From Bicyclus anynana (Eukaryota; Arthropoda; Insecta; Lepidoptera; Nymphalidae): DNA of 64,000 bases. This document shows positions 42,728 through 53,809 of this stretch, in pieces (positions within the stretch are counted from its first letter, which is position 1; each line of letters starts with the position of its first letter). The notes under the pieces are model-generated. The model was not told the origin of the DNA, did no database searches, and saw only the letters and a program-made list of their open reading frames with translations. A program made the position numbers and the translations under genes. The stretch is taken from NCBI RefSeq assembly GCF_947172395.1, contig NC_069095.1, positions 9,982,001 to 10,046,000 on the forward strand. The letters run 5' to 3'.

Positions 42728-43020
42728 AACAGCCTCCTTGACGGACTTCTGAGTTTAATCCCCGGCTGGGCAAATAGAGGTTTTCTTAACTTTCTTCTTG
42801 GGTCCAGTTCTAGCTGGTGGGAGGCTTTTGCTGTGGCTAGTTACCACCCTACCATCAAAGGCATATCGCCAAGCGATTAAGCGTTCCGGTACGATGTCGT
42901 GTAGAAACCGAAAGGGGTGTGGATTTTCATCCTACTCCTAACAAGTTAGCCCGCTTTCATCTAAGATTGCATCATCACTTACCATCAGATTTGACGAGGG
43001 CTAACCTGTAATAAAAAAAA
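42728..43020 (+). repeat. SINE family A, diverged
   Basis: AACAGCCTCCTTGACGGACT starts a shortened head in which the A box is lost. The body and the CTAACCTGTAATAAAAAAAA end are recognisable. Confidence 0.75.
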
Positions 43021-43700
43021 CCTTCAAGACATTCGGTTTCAAGACTGAGTTCAATATAAAAGATAACCAAAATCCCGAACCACTTGTAACTTATATCCTT
43101 TCGCGCCCACAAATTATCGCGCCTAATTCCAGTTTGCGGTCACTTTTGGGGTATTCGTGCTGTCAAAATGGTTAATGGATATTATAAAGCCTTGCATGTT
43201 GATTGTTGCGGTGAACCGACGAGCATCGGCTTAAAATTGACTCATCTGTGAAATAATTGATAGTTGATTCTGTAGTTTAAAATAAAATCTTTTTTTTTTT
43301 TAATTCAACCGACTTCAAAATCACAAAAATAGACTTAAAACATCGATCTCCTATTAAAAAGTGGATGCACAATCAGCCACAAACGTCCCCACTCAATGAG
43401 TGCCAAACACAACTTGTTGGCACACAATTCAAGTAGTCGCATTTGCAAATTCAAACTTAAACTCAATCATTAAGGTTGAGTTTGCTCTGAATTTGGTATT
43501 TTATTGAATATTGGATAATTTTTCAATAACAAACATATCGGAGACCTTATTTATATTAACCTGCTTCGGTAATTGTATATTCATATCAACAATCTTTGAA
43601 GGACACTATTAAGAGTGACTCCTTATTCGAGGTTTTGTCAGTCCAGATTTACTTGTCACTTCATCTAAGAAGTAAGCTTTACATTTATATAGGTAACCTT
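43021..43700. other. No gene recognised; short foldback-family fragment
   Basis: At about 43300-43330, ATTCAACCGACTTCAAAATC matches the start of the repeat at 51055. Nothing else recognised. Confidence 0.5.
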
Positions 43701-43704
43701 CGTT

Positions 43705-43930
43705 GAGTTGTGATTGCCCAGTGGATATGACCTCTGCCTCTGATTCTGGAAGGGCATGCACCTTCAACTTTTCAGTTATGTGCATTTTAAGAAATTAATT
43801 ATTATCATGTCTCAAACGATGAAGGAAAAACATCGTGAGGCCAGTGTGGTGGACTATTGGCCTAACACCTCCCATTCCGAGAGGAGACTCGTGCTCATCA
43901 GTGTCCCAAATATGGATTGATAATTATGAT
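43705..43930 (+). repeat. SINE family B, with central deletion
   Basis: Head TGCCCAGTGGATATGACCTC with most of the B-box region deleted; the central motif GAAGGAAAAACATCGTGAGG jumps directly to CCAGTGTGGTGGACTATTGG. Tail reaches TATGGATTGATAATTATGAT. Confidence 0.75.
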
Positions 43931-44390
43931 GAACCATCATTATGAAAATGACCGATAGATCGAGATGATAAAATAGCTTACCATTACCACCAAAACTAGC
44001 AACACTGTGTTGAGTACTGAAAAATCGGAAGAAGTCAAATCCATTACATTCTCGATCCAGGGTTTGAACCCTAAAAAAAAATCCAACTAAATTGAATTTA
44101 CTCAGCTTAAGTAAGTCAGGTTTCATGTTTTTAGACAAGAAATTTCTTTTTCATCTCTTAAATCGGAATTTTTGTATCAAATTGAGCACTTCTTCCCGTG
44201 GATAATTAAATATCGTTCGTATCCAATTTCCAATTACAAATAGGGGACCCCTCGTAACTCAGTTCATATTACGATGGATCTTTATTTTTCTTTCATTACC
44301 CTGTTAACTGTTAAATAATAAATGCTTTGTTATTATTTTATCAACCGATTTGAAAAAGGAAGTTCTGTATTCGAATTTCGAATAAACAGA
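43931..44390. other. No gene recognised
   Basis: No supported feature. Confidence 0.5.
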
Positions 44391-44394
44391 CGTC

Positions 44395-44700
44395 ATCAAC
44401 CTATATTCGGCTCACTGCTGTGCTCGAGTCTCCTCTCAGAATGAGAGGGGCAAGGCCATTAGTCCACCACGCTGGCTCAATGCGGATTGGCAGACTTTAC
44501 ACAAGCAGAGAATTAATTTAGCAGAGAAGATAATTCTCTGTTATGCAGGTTTTCTCACGATGTTTTCCTTCACCCGTGATATTTAATTTCTTAAAATGCA
44601 CACAACTGAAAAGTTGGAGGTGCATGCTCGGGACCGGATTCGAACCCACACCCTCCGGAATCAGAGGCAGAGGTCATGTCCACTGGGCTATCACGGCTCT
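44395..44700 (-). repeat. SINE family B, near full-length (minus)
   Basis: From CATCAACCTATATTCGGCTC to the head with GGATTCGAACCCACACCC (B box) and CCACTGGGCTATCACGG (A box). Small local duplication of GCAGAGAA/TTAAT near 44505-44535. Confidence 0.85.
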
Positions 44701-45268
44701 TGCGGAACACGGACTTAACAGACAACAGGTATTATTTGTATTTATTTGTTAGTATGTTCGCAATTTTCTTAAAAACTATTGTGAAAAAGAATGTTATTAA
44801 ATTTAAAAAAAGTATGCCAAGATCTCATACATCTCATAATACTTTTCGGGCGTCATTTTGAAAATTTATATAGCCTATGTCCACAATGCTAACAAATTCA
44901 ATGACACCTATGTCAAAAACCGTCTAAACGTTTGGGCTGTAGGGTGTGCCAAATAAATGGACATACATCCATAATTGTATACATAAACACTACCCTCCTT
45001 TTGACGCAGTCGGTAAATCAGAATTTAAAACAATACATAATTAGGTACGGTACATAAATGACCCAGGGGCAACAAAATTGGGCAAAAAAATATACGCAGC
45101 AAACATTTTGTTTGTTTACTGTGGCAATATCACTGCGGATGCCGGAAAATTACCCAATTTGAAATCCGAGTGTCCTGTGCACACTCATTTAGTATTCTAA
45201 TCACACGATGCTCGCCAACTTTCTGCCTAATTTGAATGTCTTGCTCTGGACAGCTTTAAGCTCAACCT
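44701..45268. other. No gene recognised
   Basis: No supported feature. Confidence 0.5.
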
Positions 45269-45269
45269 A

Positions 45270-45440
45270 TCTAAACTAATATTATAAAGAAGATTTGTTT
45301 GTTTAGGTATTTATTTGTAACTAACTATTGAACTGATTTAAAAAATTCTTTCACCAATGGAAAGCTGCATTATCTGCGAATAGCATTTATTTTATCCCCG
45401 TATTCTCACAGAAACGGGAAATATGCCGCTGAAGATGTGC
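45270..45440 (+). mobile_element. Helitron-like, 5' end intact
   Basis: A|TC start at 45270 (TCTAAACTAATATTATAAAG) and interior TATCCCCGTATTCTCACAGA. The expected CTAG end is absent or decayed. Confidence 0.6.
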
Positions 45441-45479
45441 TATTATTCTATCTATATTTGTTGAACACTAACTCACTTA

Positions 45480-45660
45480 GTATTTTACGATAGTTGTCAT
45501 GATCATCATATTTTACGATAGTTATCATGATTATTAAAACTAAACTAATGATCATCATGATGATGATGATGATCATGATCAGCCTAGTTTTAATGACCCA
45601 CAGCTGGGCCAAACCTCTCACCTTACAGGAGAGGGAAACTATTGAACCGTTGAAGGTTAG
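45480..45660 (+). repeat. GAT-rich microsatellite and dispersed repeat tail
   Basis: (ATG/GAT)n at about 45545-45580, followed by a segment with GACCCACAGCTGGGCCAAAC and TTACAGGAGAGGG, which resembles the tail of a lepidopteran dispersed retroelement. The open frame crossing it (45527-45718) is driven by the ATG repeat. Confidence 0.45.
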
Positions 45661-45729
45661 TGCTACTTGTGTACTACATTACCTATGTATTCTGTGGAGC
45701 ACGGAAAAATCCTTCTAGTTCCAAGTCTA

Positions 45730-45775
45730 CATGATCTGACTACTACTAATACTACTACTACTACTCCCTCTACGA
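45730..45775. repeat. CTA microsatellite
   Basis: Imperfect (CTA)n run. Confidence 0.8.
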
Positions 45776-45784
45776 CTACCTCAG

Positions 45785-46075
45785 CATCAAGTTGGAAGTG
45801 GGCCAACTTGTTAAGAGTACGAAAATCCACACCCCTTTCGGTTTCTACACGTGACGTGATTATTCTCTACATGTGACGTCTGCCAATCCGCATTGGGCCA
45901 GCGTGGTGGACTATTCTCTCATTAATTTCATCCTACTCCTAACAAGTTATCCCACTTCTATCTTAGATTGCATCATCAGTTTCCATCAGGTGAGATTTTA
46001 TCAGGTCAAGGAATAACTTGTAAAAATACTTTTTAAAAAATCCGAGTAGAGACTTGTGCTTAATAGTATGCCGAA
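45785..46075. repeat. Mosaic of SINE A and SINE B pieces
   Basis: In order: SINE A minus (CCACACCCCTTTCGGTTTCT), SINE B plus (GTCTGCCAATCCGCATTGGG), SINE A plus (CATCCTACTCCTAACAAGTT), and a decayed SINE B tail (GCCGAATATGGTTAATGTTG). The 81-codon frame at 46056-46301 starts in this tail and is unlikely to be a gene. Confidence 0.7.
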
Positions 46076-46364
46076 TATGGTTAATGTTGATAATGACAAT
46101 GACTGTTATATTACTAGACACTACAAAACTTTAAGCAATAATAAAAAGAAACGAACAAACAATTTTAATATCACGAAACCAAGTGTCATTAAACAGGTGG
46201 TACGCGTTCCACGAGAGCACGATAAATTTCGCCAAAACTGCTTAATTATTTCAGAAACGGAATGTGAGACAAATTCTGAAATTAGTCAGCTTTTGCTCTA
46301 ATTGCTGACAATTTATCATGGCAATGTGACGTTTAAGGAGACGCAGTTTTTCCTGATTTTTTTT

Positions 46365-46620
46365 GACGGCCTTCGTGACGCAGAGTTATGCGCGGTGGAT
46401 ATACAAGAGGTCCTGGGTGGATTGAGGTTTTCTTAATTGGTTCAGGTATAGCTAGGTATAGGTATAGTGAGAGGCTTTCGGTCGTGGCTAGTTACCACCC
46501 TACCGGCTAAGACGTACCGCCAAGCAATTTAGCGTTCCGGTACGATGTCGTGATTAAAACGAAAGGGGTGTGGATTTTCACCCTATTACTAACAAGTTAG
46601 CCGGGTGAGATTGCTAAAAA
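46365..46620 (+). repeat. SINE family A, diverged
   Basis: Head GACGGCCTTCGTGACGCAGA with altered A box; body to CTAACAAGTTAGCCGGGTGA. Confidence 0.75.
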
Positions 46621-46654
46621 GATAAATTATCAGCCAGTAACCTATATATTTTTT

Positions 46655-46914
46655 TTACACTTTACAAGTTAGCCCTTGACTACAATCTCACCTGATGGTA
46701 AGTGATGATGCAATCTAAGATGGAAGCGGGCTAACTTGTTAGGAGGAGAATGAAAATCCACACCCCTTTCGTTTTCTACACGACGTCATACCGGAACGCT
46801 AAATCGCTTGGCGGTACGTCTTTGTCGATAGGGCGGTAACTAGCCACGGCCGATTATCCCCGTATTCGCACGGGATTGAGAACTACGCGGATGAAACCGC
46901 AGGCAATTTGCTAG
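46655..46914 (-). repeat. SINE family A (minus), joined to a Helitron 3' end
   Basis: 46655-46852 is family A from tail to TAGCCACGGCCGA. The head is replaced by the last 60 bases of a plus-strand Helitron (TATCCCCGTATTCGCACGGG to CTAG at 46911-46914, then T). Confidence 0.75.
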
Positions 46915-46973
46915 TATCTATAGTATAATTTATAGTAACAGCTCGCCGGTACTAGACGTTATCGCGTCTGCAC

Positions 46974-46984
46974 TAAAACAACAT
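46974..46984. repeat. Target-site duplication of Jockey-like LINE, left copy
   Basis: TAAAACAACAT, repeated exactly at 47698-47708. Confidence 0.85.
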
Positions 46985-47697
46985 TTTTTTTTTTTTTTCT
47001 GTCTGAGTAGGTGCCGATAGCTCCCTGCGGAACCACTACGGCGTCACCGGGGGGGTTGGGCGAGCGCAGAAGCATCGCCTGATGTGACCCGAAGGCTGAA
47101 AGAAAGATAGAGGACGGAACGGCTCTCTAAGGGCGTCTCCTATGAGACTCGGACCTCGGCTTAGAGGGCCATTCTGGAGGAAGTAACCGTGACCTGAGTG
47201 AATCAGTCCGGACGCCCCCAAGATCGTGAGTTAGAAAACCCACGTCCGGGTGACGTTAGATATCGGGGACCTCGTCTTCGCCGGCGAAGACGCTGTGCAG
47301 CTTGTGATTGTGTTGCCTGGGAAGCATTGTCGGTTGTTATGTCATCGTCTGGATCGTAAAGGACGTTCTTGGGACGCCTCTGCTTGCAGTTAGCGTTTAG
47401 GTTGGGAGTGTAATTGCAGGCCTCAACCACTAGTTGGTTGGGATGGAAGGCAGCTCTGTCAAAATAGTTTTGAGAGAGCTGTTTCATGTACTTAGCTATT
47501 GTCGGTAATTCTAGATCTCTATGGAGGTCATTATTGCGTAAGAACCACGGCGCGCCCGTGATTTGACGCAGAAAACGATTTTGTAGGGTTTGAAGCGGCC
47601 TTAGGGTCGCTTTGGGACGGTGGGCAAACACTACACTAGCGTAGGTTAAGATCGGACGGATCGTAGTTTTATAAAGCGTTAGCTTTGAGCGGAGGGA
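46985..47697 (-). pseudogene. Jockey-like LINE, 5'-truncated, with poly(A) tail
   Basis: Minus-strand insertion bounded by an 11-bp duplication. The poly(A) tail appears as a T-run at 46985-46999. The coding part starts abruptly at the truncation point and encodes the ORF2 C-terminus: KLTLYKTTIRPILTYASVVF, PLQTLQNRFLRQITGAPWF and YFDRAAFHPNQLV words, then an acidic and Arg-rich end. These are typical of Jockey-clade elements. The stop is at about 47203, and a GC-rich 3' untranslated region of about 200 bases follows, with its own short open frame. The apparent first five residues of the long frame (from 47715) come from the flanking target sequence. Confidence 0.88.
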
Positions 47698-47708
47698 TAA
47701 AACAACAT
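47698..47708. repeat. Target-site duplication of Jockey-like LINE, right copy
   Basis: Exact second copy of TAAAACAACAT. Confidence 0.85.
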
Positions 47709-47861
47709 TGTGCAACGGTTATAATATCTTGCACAACTGGGACGTATAACAATGTTATCATCTAGTTGTTTCCTCTAAGGGGCTATTCAAATCATAAAAT
47801 GTAAGGATTAATATAACTTTATAACAAGACTACCTCATTGGACCAGTGGTCCAAAAATCAA

Positions 47862-48120
47862 AATCAAAATCAAAAATCATTTATTTCAAGTAGGCTCAGT
47901 TTACAAGCACTTTTGACACGTCAGTTGACTATTTGTAAAGATTTTACCACCGGTTCAGAAGGCAGGTTCTGCTGAGAAGATACCGGCAAGAAACTCAACA
48001 GTTGCTTTTTTGAAAAAGTCATACAGTATTATAATTTACAATTGATAACAATTACAATTTCTTATAGTTTTATTTCCTGTGTGAAGGTGGAAGCTGATCC
48101 AATGGCCTCCAAGCGCTTTT
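47862..48120 (-). repeat. CR1-like LINE 3' end fragment (minus)
   Basis: Starts with an AAATCAAAATC-type tail, then TTATTTCAAGTAGGCTCAGT, ACCGGTTCAGAAGGCAGG and TTTATTTCCTGTGTGAAGG. High similarity to the 3' end at 34963-35190. Confidence 0.85.
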
Positions 48121-48132
48121 ATTCCATTTTAG

Positions 48133-48405
48133 AAGGCCTCCATGGCGCAGTGGTATGCACGATGATTGATTTACAAGACAGAGTTCCTGGGTTCGGCTGG
48201 ACTGATTGAAAATTTCTTAATTGGTCCAGGTCTTCCAGCTTCCATTCTTCCAGGGCTTACTGACTAGTTAGCTCCCTACCAGCAAAGACATACCGCCAAG
48301 AGATTTTAGCGTTCCGAATTTCGTCCCACTCTTAAAAAGCAGCCTTCAATCTTAGATACAGTTACCAGGTGAAATCGCAGTCAAAAGGGATAACATGTGA
48401 ATAAA
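48133..48405 (+). repeat. SINE family A, strongly diverged
   Basis: Head GGCCTCCATGGCGCAGTGGT (intact A box), decayed B box (GGGTTCGGCTGG), body with CATACCGCCAAGAGATTTTA; the end is badly eroded. Confidence 0.75.
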
Positions 48406-48944
48406 AAATTAAACAAAAAATATTTGTCTTGATTGTGGATAAAAATGTTCTCCATAAATAAATAAAACATCAGCTGCAAAAAACGTCAAGAGGTCAGTTC
48501 GCCGCAATTAGTTACCCCACTAATCCCCAACCCTTATGCGCTGGGCTCTGAGACTAATTATGATATAAAAACAGAAAGTCTACCCAGCAAATGAAGGTTT
48601 ATTTCGTGATAATTCACATTAAATTTATAGAGACAAATCATAATAATCATTAATTTGGCGAACCGCCTCGTTTTAATTCCAAACAAAGCGGTTCAGTAAC
48701 CAAATTCTAAGAACAAGTTTGATTTAGAAGCGAGCATTACATTGTGTTTTGTATGAAAATGGTTCATCAAATTACAGAAATTAAAATTTTAGATTTGTAA
48801 ATTGGAGGGATAGTATTTCATAAAATTACATATTTAGAAAATTAATTTTTTTCTTCAGGGCTAATTTTAACGTTCCATGTTTTATATTATTATTTTTATT
48901 TGACACATAGACATTTTTTGTAAGATTTTTTGTTTTTTTTTATT
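48406..48944. other. No gene recognised
   Basis: No supported feature. Confidence 0.5.
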
Positions 48945-49017
48945 TACAATTCCCATTTAAATAGTAAACAGTGCAACATTTTTTACAATTCCCATTTAAA
49001 TAGTAAACAGTGCAACA
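48945..49017. repeat. Tandem duplication of about 36 bp
   Basis: ACAATTCCCATTTAAATAGT followed by AAACAGTGCAACAT occurs twice, separated only by a few T residues. Confidence 0.85.
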
Positions 49018-49149
49018 TAACGATACTCAGTGGCATGCATAAGGTTGTCGATCAGGGTATGCACTAGTTATAAAATTGCTCAAAGTGGAAAAATCTGTAT
49101 TTAATAAGCACTAAGAAGACCAGTCTTAGGGAATACAGTACTTTAATGC

Positions 49150-49345
49150 ATGTACCGCGTTACCTCGTTAGCGTGAAATTCAGTTTTTCATAAAACGGGA
49201 ACCATGGATTTTTCCGAGATAAAGTAGCCAATATGATGATAACCTCCACTATCTACCAGTGAAAGTCCCCTACAAATCCATCCAGCCGTTCCAAAGATTA
49301 GCCTGGAGAAACAGACAGACAGACAAAAATACAGATAAACAGATA
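49150..49345 (-). repeat. Decayed Helitron-like repeat (minus)
   Basis: ACGGGAACCATGGATTTTTC, ATAAAGTAGCC and ACAGACAGACAGACAAAAAT are typical words of the larger Helitron family on the minus strand. No clean ends. Confidence 0.5.
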
Positions 49346-49467
49346 GACAAAATTTTAAAAAAGCTTTGGTATAATGTAAATAACTTAATACCTTAATATA
49401 AGCACCTTAGAAAATACAGCTATTTTGAAATCAATGACAGACACTTCTATTTAACTTATATGTAATA

Positions 49468-49668
49468 CTAGCGGACGCCCGTGACTTCGTCCGCGTGTAA
49501 TTCAGTTTTTTACAAATCCCGCGGGAAGCATAGATTTTTCCGGTATGAAAAGTAGCCTTTGTGTTAATATAAAAAATCTGTTTTCATTCAAAATTTCAGC
49601 CAAATCGCTTCAGTAGTCGCAGCGCAAACACACACACACCAACTTTCGCCTTTGTAATATTAGTGTTA
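49468..49668 (-). mobile_element. Non-autonomous Helitron (minus)
   Basis: CTAG at 49468-49471 followed by the hairpin GCGGACGCCCGTGACTTCGT; interior AGCCAAATCGCTTCAGTAG; 5' end near the TTTGTAATATTAGTG stretch. About 200 bp. Confidence 0.7.
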
Positions 49669-49960
49669 AGTGTTATCAGTGTGATGTATGGGTAACCCCA
49701 TGTGAAAATCGAGTCAAATACTTGTTTGAGAACATAACTACATCGAATTTGTAAGCACATTTTCTGTAAACCTTGGAACATTCCTGAAAATGTGCTTCAA
49801 ATTCAATTTCGCACTTAGAAGCGTCATTGAACATGTGGTTTGGTTTCCACAAAAGACCGAGAAATTCCTCCATATTGGCTTACGAAGTTGAGTGCAAGAC
49901 GAATTTGCCAATTAGTCGGTTGAATAGCCAGATTTCAAATGCCTTTTAATATTTTGACGC
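49669..49960. other. No gene recognised
   Basis: No supported feature. Confidence 0.5.
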
Positions 49961-49964
49961 AATA

Positions 49965-50097
49965 CCCCCCCACTAGGTGGACCGAAGACATCAAGCGAGT
50001 TGCCGGGAGCCGCTGGATGCTGGTGGCTCGAGACCGATGTGCTTGGAAGTCCATGAAAGAGGCCTATGTCTAGCAGTGGACATATTGATGATGATGA
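49965..50097 (+). pseudogene. RTE-clade LINE 3' end
   Basis: Begins CCCCACTAGGTGGACCGAAG, encodes the last RTE residues (W-T-E-D-I-K-R-V-A-G-S-R-W) and ends with GATGATGATGAAG. Confidence 0.75.
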
Positions 50098-50144
50098 AGA
50101 ATATTTCAGAGCCCGTCAACCCGCATTAATGCAGCGTCGTGAGT

Positions 50145-50268
50145 CTAAGCCTCTAAGGTCCTTAAATAACGTGATGGATAGCAGTGGTGGTGATTGTACC
50201 ATAATTTTGTGGTAGAGGAAACACCTCGAGCAGGTCCCAGGACTTGTGACCTTGGATGTGGATTTAAA
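50145..50268 (-). repeat. Dispersed repeat R, copy 2 (minus)
   Basis: Reverse complement of 29990-30095 over about 70 bp; here it extends further left with GTGATGGATAGCAGTGGTGG. Confidence 0.65.
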
Positions 50269-51050
50269 GGATCCTTTTAAAATACATTACCACTGAAATG
50301 TTCTCCGTCTACATTAAACTATTATTTATGAACAATAATTACACCACAAAACATTATCACAAATATAACTATTGCAAAACACCTCCTTTACTCTTAATTT
50401 GTAATCCATTTTTGTACGGAACCTTAAAAACAAGAGGACAATATGCTACAATGTCAGCTGAACACGGTAGGTCATTAGTTTGAAGTCTAGACATTTCCCT
50501 TGAGAGCTGAGTTATAAACAGCAGACCGAGTGGTCGAGTCATCGTGAGATAGGGTCCACTTCATGTGAGCAACAGTACCTACTCGCTACACTGATATTAC
50601 AACAATGAAACATCAATTCTATAGCAACAGTTTTTATAAACATGTTAGATCATTCGACCGATCTTTGCCATAGGGGTAATGTCTAGCGAGCCATGTCCCT
50701 AATCAAAATAGTCAAAGTAAATTAAAAAACCAATTTAAAAAATCATAAGAGCCACGCCGGGCAATCTAAACCAAGTCCAACCAGTCCTCTCTTGATTACC
50801 ATAATACTAACAACTGAGCCAGAGAAGTCAGCGCAGTTGGTAATTAATAATCATTTTCACCCGCGAAAGATGGTAGCACGGTATGGAAGATAACGTGAAC
50901 AAAGTGACCTAAAGACGTAATAGTTAGTGAAAGACTAAGATTAAGTTATTGGACATTATTTTAGTATTATAATAATATATTATAAGCTTAGGTTAAAGTT
51001 AAATTACTAATTAGTCACATAAGTAGGCTAGATCGTAATTTTATGAAGTA
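50269..51050. other. No gene recognised
   Basis: Nothing supported; AT-rich. Confidence 0.5.
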
Positions 51051-51054
51051 CCAT

Positions 51055-51416
51055 AATAAAAATTTTAATAAAAAAATACAACCGACTTCAAAACCTAAAA
51101 ACGTACCCACTAAACTAAAAAGTGAAAAATAACATCATAATATGTTCTACCTGCTGATCAGTATGAAGGCGGTGCTAAGCCGGTGATGTATTAATTCAAG
51201 CCATGTGAGAATATATTATAGATTTAGATTTTGCAGACAGTGTTATTTCATGTGGTCCTGTCAGAAATGGCTTTAATTAAGACAACACCGGCTAAGCACC
51301 GCCTTCATACTGATCAGCAGGTAGAATATATTATGATGTTATTTTTCACTTTTTAGTTTAGTGGGTACGTTTTTAGGTTTTGAACTCGGTTGTATTTTTT
51401 TATTAAAATTTTTATT
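51055..51416. repeat. Large foldback: 131-bp arms
   Basis: Arms 51055-51185 and 51286-51416 are reverse complements with three mismatches by eye, separated by 100 bases. Each arm contains TACAACCGA.TTCAAAACC and GCTGATCAGTATGAAGGCGG. The outer ends face the CAACCGACTTC-type terminus of a dispersed repeat. Confidence 0.88.
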
Positions 51417-52115
51417 ATTTTTCCATTTTTAGTGTAAAATTTCATCTCAAACGAATACAAATTAATTCTCAGCAATACAAATTAATCAAGCCGAAGCACA
51501 AGGTAGCTACCGTAAACCGTTAAGGAGTTCCCTTAATTGACCTTGGTCTTCATCATCAGACCCCAATAACAGACACTATAGGTAGAAAGTTCTCAGCAAT
51601 ACGAATTAATCAAGGCCAAACACAAGGCAGTTACTGTAAACTGTTAAGGAGTTCCCTTAATTGTCCTTGGTCGTCATCACCAAACCCCTAAATGACAGTC
51701 ACAACCTATCTATGTGGAAAGTTCTCATTAATACAAATTAATCAAGCCCAAACACAAGGTAACTGCTGTAAATCGCCGAGGAGTTCCCTCGTCTGTTTTA
51801 TGGCTCCATCATCAGATCGACTTTAAACCTTCATGAAATTATAGTGCTTAAAAGTACTAAATGGAAAAGTATACGAACACACTAAACACCCATATAATTT
51901 TTGAAAGTTCCCCTCAATTTCTCCAGGATTCCACCATCAGATCTTGACATGATGGCAATGGGACCAAATGGGGGCTATACCGTTTCAAACAAAAAAATTT
52001 TTGAAATCGGTCCAGGCGTCTTTGAGTAATCGGTGTACATACATAAAAAAAAAAAAAAAATACCGACCGAATTGAGAACCTCCTCCTTTTTGAAGTCGGT
52101 TAAAAAAAAAAGACG
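51417..52115 (+). repeat. Dispersed repeat with three internal tandem units and CCGACTTC ends
   Basis: Units beginning near AATACAAATTAATCAAGCC at about 51475, 51600 and 51730 have a period of about 130 bp and share AAGGAGTTCCCT and CATCA.CA.AC words. The right end has a long A-run (52044-52059) and TTTTTGAAGTCGGTTAAAA, which is the inverted complement of the CAACCGACTTCAAAA motif at 51073. Truncated relatives are at 43300-43330 and 57178-57216. Confidence 0.65.
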
Positions 52116-52309
52116 GTAGCAGGCAAGCATTTATATCCGGAGTAAAAACATTCCGTGGAACAAGCCAGCTGACCTCAATTTACGAACTAATCTGCTTTCT
52201 GCATCAGATTGCAATTTTTTTTTGTGTAATTACTCCGAGGTGACTAGATGAACTAAGCTTTACCAGGTGAGGTATATACAGGATGCTCGGGCCTATTTTC
52301 CCTATGAGC

Positions 52310-52615
52310 TGTGGAAACCCGGTGGATATGACCTCTGCCTCTGATTCTGGAGGGTGTCGGTTCGAATCCGGTCTAGGGCATGCACCTTCAACTTTTCAAT
52401 TGTGTGCATTTTAAGAAATTAAATATCATGTATCTCAAACGGTGAAGGAAAACATCGTGAGGAAACCTGCATACCAGAGAATTTTCCTAATTCTCTGCGT
52501 GTGTGAAGTCTGCCAATCCGCATTGGGCCAGCGTGGTGGACTATTGGCTTAACTCCTATCATTCTAAGAGGAGACTCGAGCTCAGCAGTGAGCCGAATAT
52601 GGGTTGATAACGAAC
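52310..52615 (+). repeat. SINE family B, near full-length
   Basis: Head CCCGGTGGATATGACCTCTG and GGTTCGAATCCGGTC (B box); central motif GTGAAGGAAAACATCGTGAG; tail AGCCGAATATGGGTTGATAA. Confidence 0.88.
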
Positions 52616-53805
52616 GAACGATAATACACACACTAATTGTTATGAATGTGTTCTTTACCCTATTTCACTCCCTTTTATATTTTTATTTTCGTGCGTTTTA
52701 TTAATATACCTAAAATATTAACCAATTTTTTTTATTAAAAATAAAGTTGGTTTATTTAAAATTAATCTATTGATTTAATAATCAATAGATTCATTAACAA
52801 CCGTACTACAGCGAGACGTGTGGACCAAATTAGGGGGTAATGACACCATTAGTAGCTGTGTCGGGAAGCCTACTCTGGAAAGTGGCGAGATAAAAGGCTT
52901 TCTTGAATCCTTTTGAGTTCCGTGCTCTATCGGAAGGGAGCTGGGCGCACCGTTCACAATGGAAAGCGAACAATGACGTCAGATCACGCTCGATACTGCC
53001 GGATGTCCTCGAAAATAAAGTTAATGCTTTAAATTTACGAGAAAGCTTCTCTCTCTGGGAAATAATAATAATATGATTATACATAAACGAGGTGGTTAAG
53101 TTATTGAAGAGTAAAGCTACTGTACACATGGTCATTTCAAGCACGAAAGCATGCTGCATTATTAGCATGTGTATCGCAACATTGCTATTAATAAGCATGC
53201 TTATTTCGAGCTTGCTCAAAAATCAACAGTCGTGCGATTTATGAGCATGCTACTTGCTGCGCGGGTGGAAGGGGGCGTGCTTTTAACGCGTCTGAACAGG
53301 TTTGCGTATAGAGTATGCTCGTCGATCAACATTGCTATTCTGTATTCTTTTCACCTTCATCTCATCCTGTCTAACACGATACTATAGACAGAGAGCGATA
53401 GATACAAATTAGCATGTGTAATTGGAATGTTTGCTTTGACCATGCTTGTTCAGGAGCATACTTGAAAATAGCATGCTTATTGCCAGCAAACGTAAACTGA
53501 TGATAAGCATGAGATATGAGATGGCAATAAAATAAGTAATAAGTAGAAAAAATAGAAAATAAGTAGAAAACAAAACTTTATTAGTACTATTTTGAAAAGA
53601 ATATATTTAACGTGTATGAGAAAGACGATGCGTAAAAACAGTTAAATTTCAATTATTTACGTTTTAGATAAACATAAAGGAAAAGACCACAGTGCAGTAC
53701 ATAGACAAAGCGCATAGGTAAGCTAGCGTTTAATGAAAGAGATCAAAATGTGTAATTACCTATGTATGAAGCAGGTTCTCATTTGTAGGATAGGCAGGTA
53801 ATACT
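52616..53805. other. No gene recognised; AGCATGC-rich segment
   Basis: At about 53130-53490 the words AGCATGC, GCATGCTT and AGCATGTG recur in both orientations, which may mark an old foldback or MITE. No clear ends. A frame at 52830-53219 (minus) is not supported. Confidence 0.4.
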
Positions 53806-53809
53806 AATC

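Noticed and set aside
45527..45718. Open frame with a signal-peptide-like start (MIIMMMMM)
   Set aside because: The methionine run is a translated ATG microsatellite and the remainder resembles a dispersed repeat tail.
46056..46301. 81-codon open frame as a small gene
   Set aside because: Its start lies in a decayed SINE B tail and it has no recognisable domain or splice context.
52830..53219. 129-codon minus-strand open frame
   Set aside because: No domain, low-complexity composition, overlaps an AGCATGC-rich repeat-like segment.
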